Source of the DNA: Kribbella catacumbae DSM 19601
Lineage (GTDB): Bacteria; Actinomycetota; Actinomycetes; Propionibacteriales; Kribbellaceae
Length of the DNA stretch: 42,079 nucleotides
Direction of reading: 5' to 3'
Assembly (NCBI RefSeq): GCF_000372465.1
Contig: NZ_AQUZ01000072.1
Location: forward strand, 1-42,079
Shown piece by piece: positions 30,802-38,837 of this stretch (the stretch's first letter is position 1; each line of letters starts with the position of its first letter). The notes beneath the pieces were generated by a model. That model searched no databases. It was not told where the DNA came from and worked only from the letters and a program-made list of their open reading frames with translations. A program made the position numbers and the translations under genes.

Positions 30802-33660
30802 GTGTCCTTCCGTCCTGCCCATCTGTTGCGCCTTGGCATCCCTGCCGCCCTGGTTGCAGCCACGCTGGTGACCGTCACCGGTTCGTCCAGCAACGCGGCC
30901 GAGCCCGGCCCGTACCGTCCGAAGTTCCCTGCGCACGCCACCGCCAAGCCCGAGTTCGAGCCGAACGCGGTGATGGTGAAGTTCAAGGCCAAGGCGAGTG
31001 CCTCGGCTCGCAAGGCGACCGCGTCGAAGCTCAAGACCACCGCCGAGGTTTCCAGCGGTGATGTCGTCAAGCTCACCGGTGAGGCCTCCGCGCAGGACCT
31101 GCTGAAGAAGGCGAAAGCTGACCCGGCCGTCGAACTGGCGTCGCTGAACTACCGCCGCCGGATCACCGCAGCTCCGAACGACGAGTTCTACCAGTCCGAC
31201 CAGAGCGCGTACCTGACCACGTCCCGCGTGGCGCAGGCCTGGGATCTGACCAAGACCACGGGTAGCCAGCTCGTCGCTGTGCTCGACACCGGTGTCGACG
31301 CCGGTCACCCGGATCTGGTCGGCCATCTGGTCGCCGGTTACAACGCGACGTCGCCGAACCGCGGCCCCATCGACGACCACGGCCACGGCACGATGACGCT
31401 CGGCATCATCGCCGCGGCCGCCAACAACGCCGTCGGTGTCGCCGGCGTCGGCTGGAACGCCAAGGCGATGCCGGTCAAGGTGCTGGCCTCCGACGGCAGC
31501 GGCTACGACGTCGACATCGCCGAAGGCATCGACTGGGCCGTGGCCCACGGTGCCAAGGTGATCAACATGTCCCTCGGCGGGCCTGGCGCGAACGCGGTGC
31601 TGGCCGCGTCCGTACAGAACGCCATCAACCAGGGCGTTGTCGTGGTCGCCGCGGCCGGCAACGACGGCAGCAGCGTGCTGAACTACCCGGCTGCCTACCG
31701 CGGTGTCATCGCGGTCGGCGCGACGGATGCTGCCGGCGCACTGACCTCCTTCAGCAGCTATGGCAATCACATCGACATCGCTGCACCCGGCGTGGACATC
31801 CTCAGCACCGGCCCGCGGAGCCTTACACCAGCCGGCTTCCTGCCGTACTGGTACTGCACCGGGACGTCGTGCTCGGCTCCGATCGTGGCCGGCGTCGCCG
31901 CCCTGATCAAGAACAAGTGGCCCACCCTCACTGAGGCCCAGGTGGAGCAGCGCCTGAAGGTGCTCTCCCGGGACGCCGGACCGCGGGGTACCGACCCGTA
32001 CTACGGCGCCGGCAACCTGGACGCGTACGCCGCATTGGGCGGCCGCTTCGCCCCGGACTTCCCTGGCGGTGTGACCAACGGCAACGATCAGCCGTCGCGG
32101 GCGACTCCGATCACCACCGGCGCGACCGGGACGATCGGCACCGAGGGGGAGACCGACTGGTACTCGGTCACCTCGGCCGAGGCGCGGGTCGTGAAGCTGG
32201 CGCTCGGTGGCCCGATGTTCGACTCCTACGACTACGCGCAGAACTTCGGCCCGGTCGTGGAGGCGTTCGACAGCAACCTGCGGCCCCTCGGCGGCAAGGA
32301 GGTAGCGAAACCGCCGCGCGACAGTGAGGGCTACGAGATTCCGATGGAGCTGTGGGCCGAGACAGACGTCCAGCTTCCGGCCGGTACGGCGTACATCTCG
32401 GTGTACAACGCCAACGGTTCCCGGGTCAGCCGTCCGTACCAGCTCCTGCTCTCCAGCGGGTCCGCGGCCAAGCCGGTCAACAACACGGCTTACCCAATCC
32501 AGGACATCTCGCCGGCCACCAACTCCTCCGGGGTTGCGCTGACGGTGGTGCCAAAGGTGACGTTCGCCCGCGACATGGACGCGAGCACCGTGGTGACCAA
32601 CCGGCTCCGCCTGCAGAACGCGAAGACCGGTGCGTTCGTGGCCAACGCGGTCAGCTACGACGCGGCGAGCCGGACGGCGACGATCACGCCGTCCGCGCCG
32701 CTGCTGGAGAACACGACGTACCGGATCACGAGCGACGTGCTGAACGAGACTGACGGCACTTCGCTGCCGGCGTTGGATTCGGTGTTCACGACGGTCGATC
32801 TGGCGCCGGCCAAGCTCACCACGTTCACCGCGAGCGGGGCGTACAAAGCCGCGAACGTGTCCTGGACGATCCCGGCGACGCCGGACCTCGACCAGGTCAT
32901 CATCCGGATGAACGTCGGTGGCAAGGCTCCGACGCTCAGCACCGGCACGCAGGTCTACGCGGGGGCCGGGTCGTCGGTCAAGGTGACCGGCCTCGCGACT
33001 GCGACGACGTACACGTTCGCGGGCTGGGTGAAGGACCGCAGCGGCAAGGTCAGCCCGGTCTCGGCGAAGGCGGTGAACGGCGTCAAGTCGGGCATCAGCA
33101 CGACCGCGACACTGATCAACTATGGCGGCACGATCACGCTCAAGGGCAGCGTGCTCCGGATCGACAATGTGGCGTTCGCGGGTCTGCCGGTGCAGCTGTA
33201 CGGCCGGGCCAAGAACGTGTCCACGCTCAAGCTGATCGCCACCCTGAAGACCAGCTCGACCGGCTCGGTCAGCTACGCGATCAAGCCGACCACCTCGTCG
33301 GTCTACACAATGGTCTTCGTCGGCAACGCCGACCTGATGGGCACTCGCACGGCCGACATCAACGTCGCCGTCGCACCGACCATCTCGTCGACGCTCGCGC
33401 CGGCGGCGATCAGACTGGGCCAGGCAACGAAGTTCTCCGGGTACGTCGCTCCGGCGCACTCCGGCAAACTCGTCTACCTGCAGTTCTACTCGGCCAAGAC
33501 GTGGCGGAACATCGCCTCAGTCAAACTGAGCAGCTCAGGCGCCTACGCCTTCGGCATCAAGCCGACGGTCCGAGGCAGCTTCGCGTACCGCGTCCTCTTC
33601 ACCGCAGACGCAGACCACGCTCAAGCCCTCAGCCCCATGAGGATCGTGAAGGTCAGCTAG
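30802..33660 (+). CDS. Secreted subtilisin-family (S8) serine protease with Ig/Fn3-like C-terminal domains, 952 aa
   Basis: A signal peptide (residues 1-32) and a propeptide-like region (about 55-120) precede the S8 catalytic domain. Catalytic Asp162 is in AVLDTGVDAGHP, His195 in DDHGHGTMTLG, Asn287 (oxyanion) in AAGNDGS and Ser356 in GTSCSAPIVAG. After about residue 420 come a PPC-like region, a Big_5-type Ig domain (ATNSSGVALTVVPKVTFARD), an Fn3-like domain and two further beta domains with repeated TLKLIATLKTSS / WRNIASVKLSSS style units. It is an extracellular, multi-domain protease probably acting on environmental proteins. GTG at 30802 is the start. It is unlikely to be part of the upstream operon (93-base gap). 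Confidence 0.95.
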   Translation: MSFRPAHLLRLGIPAALVAATLVTVTGSSSNAAEPGPYRPKFPAHATAKPEFEPNAVMVKFKAKASASARKATASKLKTTAEVSSGDVVKLTGEASAQDLLKKAKADPAVELASLNYRRRITAAPNDEFYQSDQSAYLTTSRVAQAWDLTKTTGSQLVAVLDTGVDAGHPDLVGHLVAGYNATSPNRGPIDDHGHGTMTLGIIAAAANNAVGVAGVGWNAKAMPVKVLASDGSGYDVDIAEGIDWAVAHGAKVINMSLGGPGANAVLAASVQNAINQGVVVVAAAGNDGSSVLNYPAAYRGVIAVGATDAAGALTSFSSYGNHIDIAAPGVDILSTGPRSLTPAGFLPYWYCTGTSCSAPIVAGVAALIKNKWPTLTEAQVEQRLKVLSRDAGPRGTDPYYGAGNLDAYAALGGRFAPDFPGGVTNGNDQPSRATPITTGATGTIGTEGETDWYSVTSAEARVVKLALGGPMFDSYDYAQNFGPVVEAFDSNLRPLGGKEVAKPPRDSEGYEIPMELWAETDVQLPAGTAYISVYNANGSRVSRPYQLLLSSGSAAKPVNNTAYPIQDISPATNSSGVALTVVPKVTFARDMDASTVVTNRLRLQNAKTGAFVANAVSYDAASRTATITPSAPLLENTTYRITSDVLNETDGTSLPALDSVFTTVDLAPAKLTTFTASGAYKAANVSWTIPATPDLDQVIIRMNVGGKAPTLSTGTQVYAGAGSSVKVTGLATATTYTFAGWVKDRSGKVSPVSAKAVNGVKSGISTTATLINYGGTITLKGSVLRIDNVAFAGLPVQLYGRAKNVSTLKLIATLKTSSTGSVSYAIKPTTSSVYTMVFVGNADLMGTRTADINVAVAPTISSTLAPAAIRLGQATKFSGYVAPAHSGKLVYLQFYSAKTWRNIASVKLSSSGAYAFGIKPTVRGSFAYRVLFTADADHAQALSPMRIVKVS

Positions 33661-33674
33661 CCCGCACCACCTGA

Positions 33675-33710
33675 AACGCGCCCCGGCCAACTATTTGGTC
33701 GGGGTGCGTT
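33675..33710. terminator. Terminator hairpin after the protease gene
   Basis: Two 16-base arms (33675-33690 and 33695-33710) pair with only two G-U type differences across a 4-base loop (ctat). The hairpin starts 15 bases after the protease stop and lies 12 bases beyond the stop of the convergent membrane gene, so it can serve both. Confidence 0.8.
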
Positions 33711-33721
33711 CCTGTTGGCGC

Positions 33722-34231
33722 TCAGTTCGATCCGGCTGCTCGTTGCTCTGCGAGTACGCCTTCGAGCCATCGGGCGAATGCTGGGATGTCCTTGATGGCC
33801 GACTGGTCGACGGTGAGTTCCTTGGCCCATTGGTCTTTGGGGATGATCGGGAGTCGCTTCTGTCCCAGGCCGCCACGGGTGAAGCCGATCGTGCCTACCT
33901 CGGACCATGGGAGGAAACGGTCGCGGCCTGCTCGGATGCCGTTCTGGTCGACTGTCAGCGCGGGGTGCTGACGGAAGATTCGCCAGCCGTGCCACGCTGA
34001 GATGCCGATGGCCATCGCGAAGAACAGCACGGTGAAGGCAAGCCGGACCTTGGCGTCCGTGGCACCCGTGGCATCCGCGTCGAGTGAGCGAAGTGCGACC
34101 ACGATCGCGCCCAGCCAGACCACGCCCAGCCTTTTCAGCACCCAGCTTGCTCGCAGGGTGAACACCACACGACCGTTCCGCCGGAGCTCCTCCGACCAGA
34201 CCACCTGGGACGCCTCACCTATCACTGCCAT
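33722..34231 (-). CDS. Small membrane protein with PH-like domain, 169 aa
   Basis: Two membrane helices occur near the N-terminus (LKRLGVVWLGAIVVALRSL and VRLAFTVLFFAMAIGISAWH). The soluble part follows: HPALTVDQNGIRAGRDRFLP and WSEVGTIGFTRGGLGQKRLP, a bacterial PH-domain-like pattern in which a short 'DENGI/GIRxG...PWSEI' motif recurs. The C-terminus ends with an acidic/basic helix. ATG at 34231 is convergent with the protease. Function unknown. Confidence 0.75.
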   Translation of the reverse strand: MAVIGEASQVVWSEELRRNGRVVFTLRASWVLKRLGVVWLGAIVVALRSLDADATGATDAKVRLAFTVLFFAMAIGISAWHGWRIFRQHPALTVDQNGIRAGRDRFLPWSEVGTIGFTRGGLGQKRLPIIPKDQWAKELTVDQSAIKDIPAFARWLEGVLAEQRAAGSN

Positions 34232-34578
34232 TCTTCCCCCAGCCTCACATGGTGTTGGCGCAACTCTAGGTGCTGGCGGAGGCGGGGCCTTTTGGCCACC
34301 TCAGCCACCTTGGGCACAGGCCAGGCATCCAACCGAGCCGACCGACGCCCAGCCCGTGCCCAAAGTCGATCAACCCTCGCCGACCGGGGAGGAAAATGCC
34401 CCCGGACCGGGCCAAGATCCGCCCCGGATCCAGCGAAATTCCTCCCCAACTGGCGATGGCGGCCGCACCGGCACACCCCTCTCTCGCCAACCACCACGGA
34501 TGGGCCAGACGAGCCCCCCAGGCAGCCGATCCGATTCGCCACGGGCTCCGAGGCGCACGCTCTCGTGAGCCGCGGGAT

Positions 34579-34669
34579 CGTCCCGACCGACAGGACATAG
34601 TCCTCGAATCAGTCTGCGCAACCGTTTGCGCGACCCCGATAGTCGCACTATGTCCTGTCGATCGGGACG
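34579..34669. repeat. Nested inverted repeat (23-base arms with inner stems)
   Basis: Outer arms (34579-34601 and 34647-34669) are complementary at 22 of 23 positions. The 45-base interior holds two more perfect stems: gcgcaa-ccgt-ttgcgc and atagt-cgc-actat, the latter partly using the outer arm. The region does not code for a protein. It may be a structured RNA, a regulator site or the ends of a small mobile element. Confidence 0.65.
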
Positions 34670-34695
34670 GCATCCGCGAGTCGCTTACTACTCAT

Positions 34696-34912
34696 TAGGA
34701 GCTGCGTGGGGAGCTACTGGTGGCGGGCGAGCGGTTGGCGGCTTGTGCGACGGCTGACGGCTCTGGCGCCACCGCCGTTTCCGGGTACGGCTGCAGCAGG
34801 TGGTGCCGTCGCAGGCGGTGCTGCTGTGGTGCGCCCCGCTTGCTTTGTGGAGCGGCGACGGAGGAGCGCAGACCGGGGTGGGTGGGAGCTGCGACGTAGG
34901 AGCTGCGTGGGG
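34696..34912. repeat. 16-base direct repeat flanking 185 bases
   Basis: taggagctgcgtgggg is found at 34696-34711 and 34897-34912, identical in both copies. A shorter related piece (gggagctgcgacg) precedes the second copy. The 185 bases between have no gene. It may mark a duplication or a deletion-insertion near the 3' end of the sigma-factor gene. Confidence 0.5.
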
Positions 34913-34914
34913 GA

Positions 34915-36114
34915 TTACCGGAGGCGAGCGGCGCGGGTGTTGAGGTAGCGCTGTTCGGGGAGGCTGGTGGTGGTGCGGGCGGCTGTTAGGTAGGCGGTTA
35001 GGGCGTTGGGGAGGTCGCCTGAGAGTTCCAGGAGGTGGGCTTGGGCGACCGCCAGGCGGTGGTGGTTGGTTAGGCGGGGGTCTTTGGCCAGGTTGTCGAG
35101 CAGGGTCAGGCCGGCTTGGGGGCCTTGGAGCATGGCTATGGCTACTGCTCTGTTGAGTAGGGCGATCGGGTTGTCGTCGAAGCGGATCAGGAGGTCGTAG
35201 AGGGCGACGATCTGCGGCCAGTCGGTGGCTTCGGGGGTTTGGGCTTCGTCGTGGACGGCGGCGATCGCGGCTTGAACTTGATAGGGGCCCAACGGGAAGC
35301 GCGTCATTGCGTCGGTGATCAGTGCGGTGCCTTCGGCGATGGCAGCTGCGTCCCAGAGGGTTCGGTCTTGTTCGTCCAGGCGGACCAGGTCGCCAGCGGC
35401 CGTAGTACGGGCTGGGCGGCGGGCGTGGGTGAGGAGCATCAAGGCCAGAAGGCCTGCTGTCTCGCCGTTCGGCGGGAGCAGACGGGCTAGCCGGATTGCT
35501 TCTTCGGCCAGGTCCACGCGATCGGTGCTGGTGTAGCCCTCGTTGAAGATCAGGTAGAGGACTTGAAGTATTGCGGCCAGCCGCGCGGGCGCCTCGCTGG
35601 GTGGCGGCGGGCGGAACGGGATGCCTGAGGTGCGGATGCTCTGCTTGGCTCGGGTGATTCGTTTGCGCAGGGTGTCTTCCGGCAGCAGCAGCGCCCGGGC
35701 GATCTCGTCGGTGGTGAGACCGCCGACCGCGCGCAGGGTCAGGGCGATCTGGCCGGCGCGGTTCAGGGACGGGTGGCAACACAAGAAGAGCAGCAGCAGA
35801 GTGTCGTCGGCGTCGCGCGGGCCGGGAGAATCGGCGCCGGGGGCAACCAAAGGGATCTCCAGTGCTTCCTTGTTCTCGCGTCGGCGCCGAGCCTCATCGC
35901 TGCGGAGCTCATCGGTCAACCGGCGCGACGCGACGGTGATCAGCCACGCACGCGGCTGCGAAGGTACGCCGTCGCGCGGCCACTGCTGCGACGCCGCCAG
36001 CAGAGCTTCCTGTACTGCGTCCTCGCACGCGTCGAAGTGCCCATAGCGACGGACCAACGCACCGAGCACCTGCGGCGTGAGGTCACGCAGCAGGTGCTCG
36101 AAGCCGGCAGTCAT
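34915..36114 (-). CDS. ECF42-type RNA polymerase sigma factor with long C-terminal domain (DUF6596), 399 aa
   Basis: Region 2 is at the N-terminus (RRYGHFDACEDAVQEALLAA, then WLITVASRRLTDELRSDEAR). Region 4 follows (LTTDEIARALLLPEDTLRKR ITRAKQSI pattern). A C-terminal domain of about 220 residues then follows with LIFNEGYTSTDRVDLAEEAI, RLARLLPPNGETAGLLALML and repeated helical, TPR-like segments, typical of the ECF42 group. Such sigma factors lack an anti-sigma and are paired with YCII/DGPF proteins, as here. ATG at 36114 is two bases after the YCII stop. Its targets cannot be named. Confidence 0.9.
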   Translation of the reverse strand: MTAGFEHLLRDLTPQVLGALVRRYGHFDACEDAVQEALLAASQQWPRDGVPSQPRAWLITVASRRLTDELRSDEARRRRENKEALEIPLVAPGADSPGPRDADDTLLLLFLCCHPSLNRAGQIALTLRAVGGLTTDEIARALLLPEDTLRKRITRAKQSIRTSGIPFRPPPPSEAPARLAAILQVLYLIFNEGYTSTDRVDLAEEAIRLARLLPPNGETAGLLALMLLTHARRPARTTAAGDLVRLDEQDRTLWDAAAIAEGTALITDAMTRFPLGPYQVQAAIAAVHDEAQTPEATDWPQIVALYDLLIRFDDNPIALLNRAVAIAMLQGPQAGLTLLDNLAKDPRLTNHHRLAVAQAHLLELSGDLPNALTAYLTAARTTTSLPEQRYLNTRAARLR

Positions 36115-36116
36115 CG

Positions 36117-36482
36117 TCAGGACTCCGCCGAGCCGTCCATCAGCGGGCGCACCTCGACGATGTCGCCGACCGTGTCGACGATCCGCTGGGCGATCTCGTA
36201 GGCGCGGTCCGCGCTCACCACGTCGACGATGCCGTAGCTGGCCAGCACCTCCTTGACTTCGGCGTACGGGCCGTCGGCGGCGACCGTGCCGGCGGCGGTG
36301 GCCCGGATCGTGCGGGTCAGCGACGGGTCGCCGAGTCCGGCGGTGGAGACGAACTCGCCGCTCTCGGTCAGCTCCTTGCCGAGCTGCTCGTAGAAATCGC
36401 ACGCCTTCTGGAACTCTTCGGGGTCCCAGCTGCCCTCGACCCAGGTCTGTGCGTTCGTGTACGCCAGCATGATGAACTTCAT
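36117..36482 (-). CDS. YCII-domain (DGPF-type) protein, 121 aa
   Basis: It starts MKFIMLAYTNAQTWVEGSWD and contains the DGPY motif with a following acidic stretch (ADGPYAEVKEVLASYGIVDV), the signature of the DGPF/YCII-related family. The ferredoxin-like fold is about 100 residues. Proteins of this type are encoded next to ECF42 sigma factors and are often their regulated partners, although their chemistry is not settled. It lies upstream of the sigma-factor gene with a two-base gap, so it is co-translated. Confidence 0.9.
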   Translation of the reverse strand: MKFIMLAYTNAQTWVEGSWDPEEFQKACDFYEQLGKELTESGEFVSTAGLGDPSLTRTIRATAAGTVAADGPYAEVKEVLASYGIVDVVSADRAYEIAQRIVDTVGDIVEVRPLMDGSAES

Positions 36483-36548
36483 CTCGTACTCCTCGCCGAT
36501 GTGGCCCCCGATGTGGGCGCCTCTCGTTCAGTAGTCGGAGTCCCGACC

Positions 36549-36598
36549 GCGACAGGGACATCCTGTCGCAGAAAAAGTTCCCGGCGGAAGATGTCCCT
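36549..36598. promoter_or_regulatory. Overlapping palindromes in the sigma/hydrolase intergenic region
   Basis: gcgacag-ggacatc-ctgtcgc (36549-36569) is a perfect 7-7-7 hairpin. The sequence agggacatc (36554-36562) also pairs perfectly with gatgtccct (36590-36598). The two pairings share bases and are exclusive. They lie between the divergent YCII-sigma unit and the secreted hydrolase gene, where promoters for both must sit. No clear -35/-10 pair was identified. Confidence 0.45.
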
Positions 36599-36655
36599 GC
36601 CCCGTCCCCGGCTCCGACCCAGTGGTGAAACCTCCCACGACCAAGGAGCAGGACG

Positions 36656-38053
36656 ATGAAGCGAGTCACCACAATCGTCGCCGCCACCGCGCTGATCGGC
36701 AGCGCGCTGTCCGGGATTACAGCCCAGGCGGACACCACCACGCCCAACCCGGGGCGCCACACGTACCAGGGCACGATCGACGGCGCGGAGTACAAGATCG
36801 AGATGCCGGAGCGGTGGAACGGGACGTTGCTGCTCTACAGCCACCCGTACTACCCGGTGGACATGCCTGAGTTCCCACCCGGCTACGGCAACCGGATGGA
36901 CAGCGAGGCCTACTTCCTCGAACAGGGTTATGCGCTGGCTGCCTCCGATTTCAAAGGCAGGACCGGGTTCGTGATGAAGGAGGCGGTGACGGACCAGATC
37001 GGCGTACTGGACTGGTTCGAGAAGCACGTCGGGAAGCCGCGGCGTACGGTCGCGACCGGGTCGTCCGGCGGCGGCGCGATCTCGTTGCTGCTGGCGGAGA
37101 AGCACCCGAGCAGGATCGACGGCGTGGTCGCGATGTGCGCGCCGACCGACGTGTACGGCCAGTGGAACATGTCGCTGGACATCAACTTCGCGCTCAAGAC
37201 CCTGCTCGCGCCGGGCGCCGGCGACATCGAACTGGTCAACGCGAAGGACCCGAAGGGCAGCGACCTGCGGATGCAGAAGCTGCTCACCGAGCAGGTGGAG
37301 ACGGCGCAGGGACGGGCACGGATCGCGTTGGCCAGTGCCTTCGGCAACGTGACCGGGTGGAACTCGGCGCACGACCCCCAGCCGGCCTCGGTCGAGGGAC
37401 AGATCCGTGCGCAGTACCAGATCCATCTGACGGGTGCGGCCAGCGTCTTCGGCGCCGTCGGGCAGGCCGATCTTGCCGCGCACGCGGGTGGCAATCCGTC
37501 GTCCAACGTCGGCGTGGACTACGCGCGTCAGCTGGCCAAGTCGGATCAGCTCGCCCTTGTCCGCAAGGCGTACGGGGAGGCGGGGCTTGATCTCGGGAAG
37601 GACCTCGCGCGGCTCGCGAAGGCGCCGCGGATCAGCCCCGAACCGGCTGCCAGGCAATGGATGCTGCGGTACGCCGTACCGCGTGGCACCACGCCGTCAC
37701 CGGTCGTGACGCTGCACAACACCGTGGATCTGGCGGTCGCGGATCACGAGCGCTGGTACGCCGGACAGGTGCGCGACAACGGTGATCCCAGCAAATTGCG
37801 TCAGCTGTACGCGGGCCGCGCCACGCATTGCGCCTTCACCATCTCGGAGGAAGCCGTTGCCCTGCAGACGTTGCTGACCCGGATCGAGAGCGGCCGCTGG
37901 CCCACGACCAGCCCGGCCCGGCTCAACGCGAAGGCCGCTGCCTTGGGTGAGTCGTGGAGCAAGGTCTACGACTTCGCCACCAACTCCGACGCGATACGGC
38001 CGCCCGCGTTCACGACGTACCGGCCATCCGAGCTGCTCCGCCCATCTCGTTGA
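36656..38053 (+). CDS. Secreted alpha/beta hydrolase, 465 aa
   Basis: A signal peptide (1-24, MKRVTTIVAATALIGSALSG) is followed by a hydrolase core. The nucleophile elbow is ATGSSGGGAIS (Ser137), the probable catalytic acid lies in TLHNTVDLAVADHE, and the His in GRATHCAFTISEEA. A large helical lid-like insertion separates strands 6 and 7. It resembles secreted esterases/peptidase-like hydrolases of soil actinobacteria, but the substrate is unknown. ATG at 36656 has an AGGAGCAGGA ribosome-binding region. Confidence 0.85.
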   Translation: MKRVTTIVAATALIGSALSGITAQADTTTPNPGRHTYQGTIDGAEYKIEMPERWNGTLLLYSHPYYPVDMPEFPPGYGNRMDSEAYFLEQGYALAASDFKGRTGFVMKEAVTDQIGVLDWFEKHVGKPRRTVATGSSGGGAISLLLAEKHPSRIDGVVAMCAPTDVYGQWNMSLDINFALKTLLAPGAGDIELVNAKDPKGSDLRMQKLLTEQVETAQGRARIALASAFGNVTGWNSAHDPQPASVEGQIRAQYQIHLTGAASVFGAVGQADLAAHAGGNPSSNVGVDYARQLAKSDQLALVRKAYGEAGLDLGKDLARLAKAPRISPEPAARQWMLRYAVPRGTTPSPVVTLHNTVDLAVADHERWYAGQVRDNGDPSKLRQLYAGRATHCAFTISEEAVALQTLLTRIESGRWPTTSPARLNAKAAALGESWSKVYDFATNSDAIRPPAFTTYRPSELLRPSR

Positions 38054-38153
38054 CTCCCATGGGCCACGCCGGCTCGGGGGATACCCCGGTGTGGCCCTGG
38101 ATCGGGGTTAGCGCGTTCCTGGCGACCGGCGATCAGGGATATCGTTCGCAGTT

Positions 38154-38831
38154 ATGGAGAACTTGCCGGAGCGGTCCAATCCCCATGCGCATCTACGGGC
38201 CTCCGACACCGATCGCGATCAGGTGGTCGAGGTGTTACGGGACGCGTTGATGGCGGGCCGGCTCACGCAGGACGAGCATGCCGAGCGACTCGAGCAGACG
38301 CTGCAGGCCAGGACGCTCGGCGAGCTCGAACCGATCACGCAGGACCTCGCAGTACCGGGGCAGCCGTTCCAGCCGGTGGCCGCGGCCGCTGCGCCGTCGA
38401 ACAGCCCGGTACCGATCGAGGAGCCGGCCAACCCGGCTGACAGCTTCGACCGGGTGGTCGGCATCTTCGGCGGCGGTGAACGGCAGGGGCGCTGGCGGGT
38501 GCGGCGGCGTACGAACGCGCTCTGCATTTTCGGTGGCTACGACCTGGACATGACCGACGCCGTCTTCGAGGGCCGCGAGGTGACGATCTGGGCCTTCGCG
38601 ATCTTCGGCGGCATCGACATCACCGTCCCGGACGCCTGCGAGGTCCGCAACGAGGGCGTCGGCATCTTCGGCGGCTTCGGCGCCCGTGGTGGGACGACGC
38701 CCGACCCGAACGCGCCGGTGGTGATCGTCAAGGGCCTCGCGCTCTTCGGCGGCGTCGGCGGCCAGTCCAGCTCCAAGCGCCACAAGAAGCGCTTCAAGAA
38801 CCAGGGCGGCCACGGCCACCTCGGCCACTGA
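38154..38831 (+). CDS. DUF1707 and LiaF-like (cell wall-active antibiotics response) domain protein, 225 aa
   Basis: The N-terminal DUF1707 domain (about 13-65) has LRASDTDRDQVVEVLRDALM followed by AGRLTQDEHAERLEQTLQAR. A Pro/Ala linker leads to a C-terminal beta-rich domain with three repeated 'IFGG' strand motifs (RVVGIFGGGERQG, FAIFGGIDITVPDACEVR, VGIFGGFGARGG), typical of the LiaF/DUF2154-like domain. The C-terminus is basic. Such proteins are linked to cell-envelope stress sensing. There is no membrane helix, unlike LiaF. Confidence 0.85.
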   Translation: MENLPERSNPHAHLRASDTDRDQVVEVLRDALMAGRLTQDEHAERLEQTLQARTLGELEPITQDLAVPGQPFQPVAAAAAPSNSPVPIEEPANPADSFDRVVGIFGGGERQGRWRVRRRTNALCIFGGYDLDMTDAVFEGREVTIWAFAIFGGIDITVPDACEVRNEGVGIFGGFGARGGTTPDPNAPVVIVKGLALFGGVGGQSSSKRHKKRFKNQGGHGHLGH

Positions 38832-38837
38832 GTCAGC

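Larger units (their letters stand above)
34232..34914. other. 683-base stretch without a recognisable gene
   Basis: Open frames exist on both strands but are Pro/Arg/Ser-rich, mutually overlapping and unlike proteins. The region does hold structure: a nested inverted repeat at 34579-34669, and a 16-base direct repeat (taggagctgcgtgggg) at 34696-34711 and 34897-34912. The second repeat copy ends two bases before the sigma-factor stop codon. No promoter, tRNA or insertion sequence was recognised. Confidence 0.6.

Noticed and set aside
30592..33459. A 955-residue open frame antisense to the subtilase gene
   Set aside because: It is Arg/Asp/Gly/Val-rich with no domain, and mirrors the codon bias of the strongly supported protease on the other strand.
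34270..34698. Plus-strand 142-residue frame in the gene-free region
   Set aside because: Pro/Arg/Ser/His-rich, overlaps several equally long frames on both strands and covers the inverted repeat.
34688..35782. Minus-strand 364-residue Pro/Arg-rich frame
   Set aside because: It overlaps the ECF42 sigma gene in another frame and has no recognisable domain.
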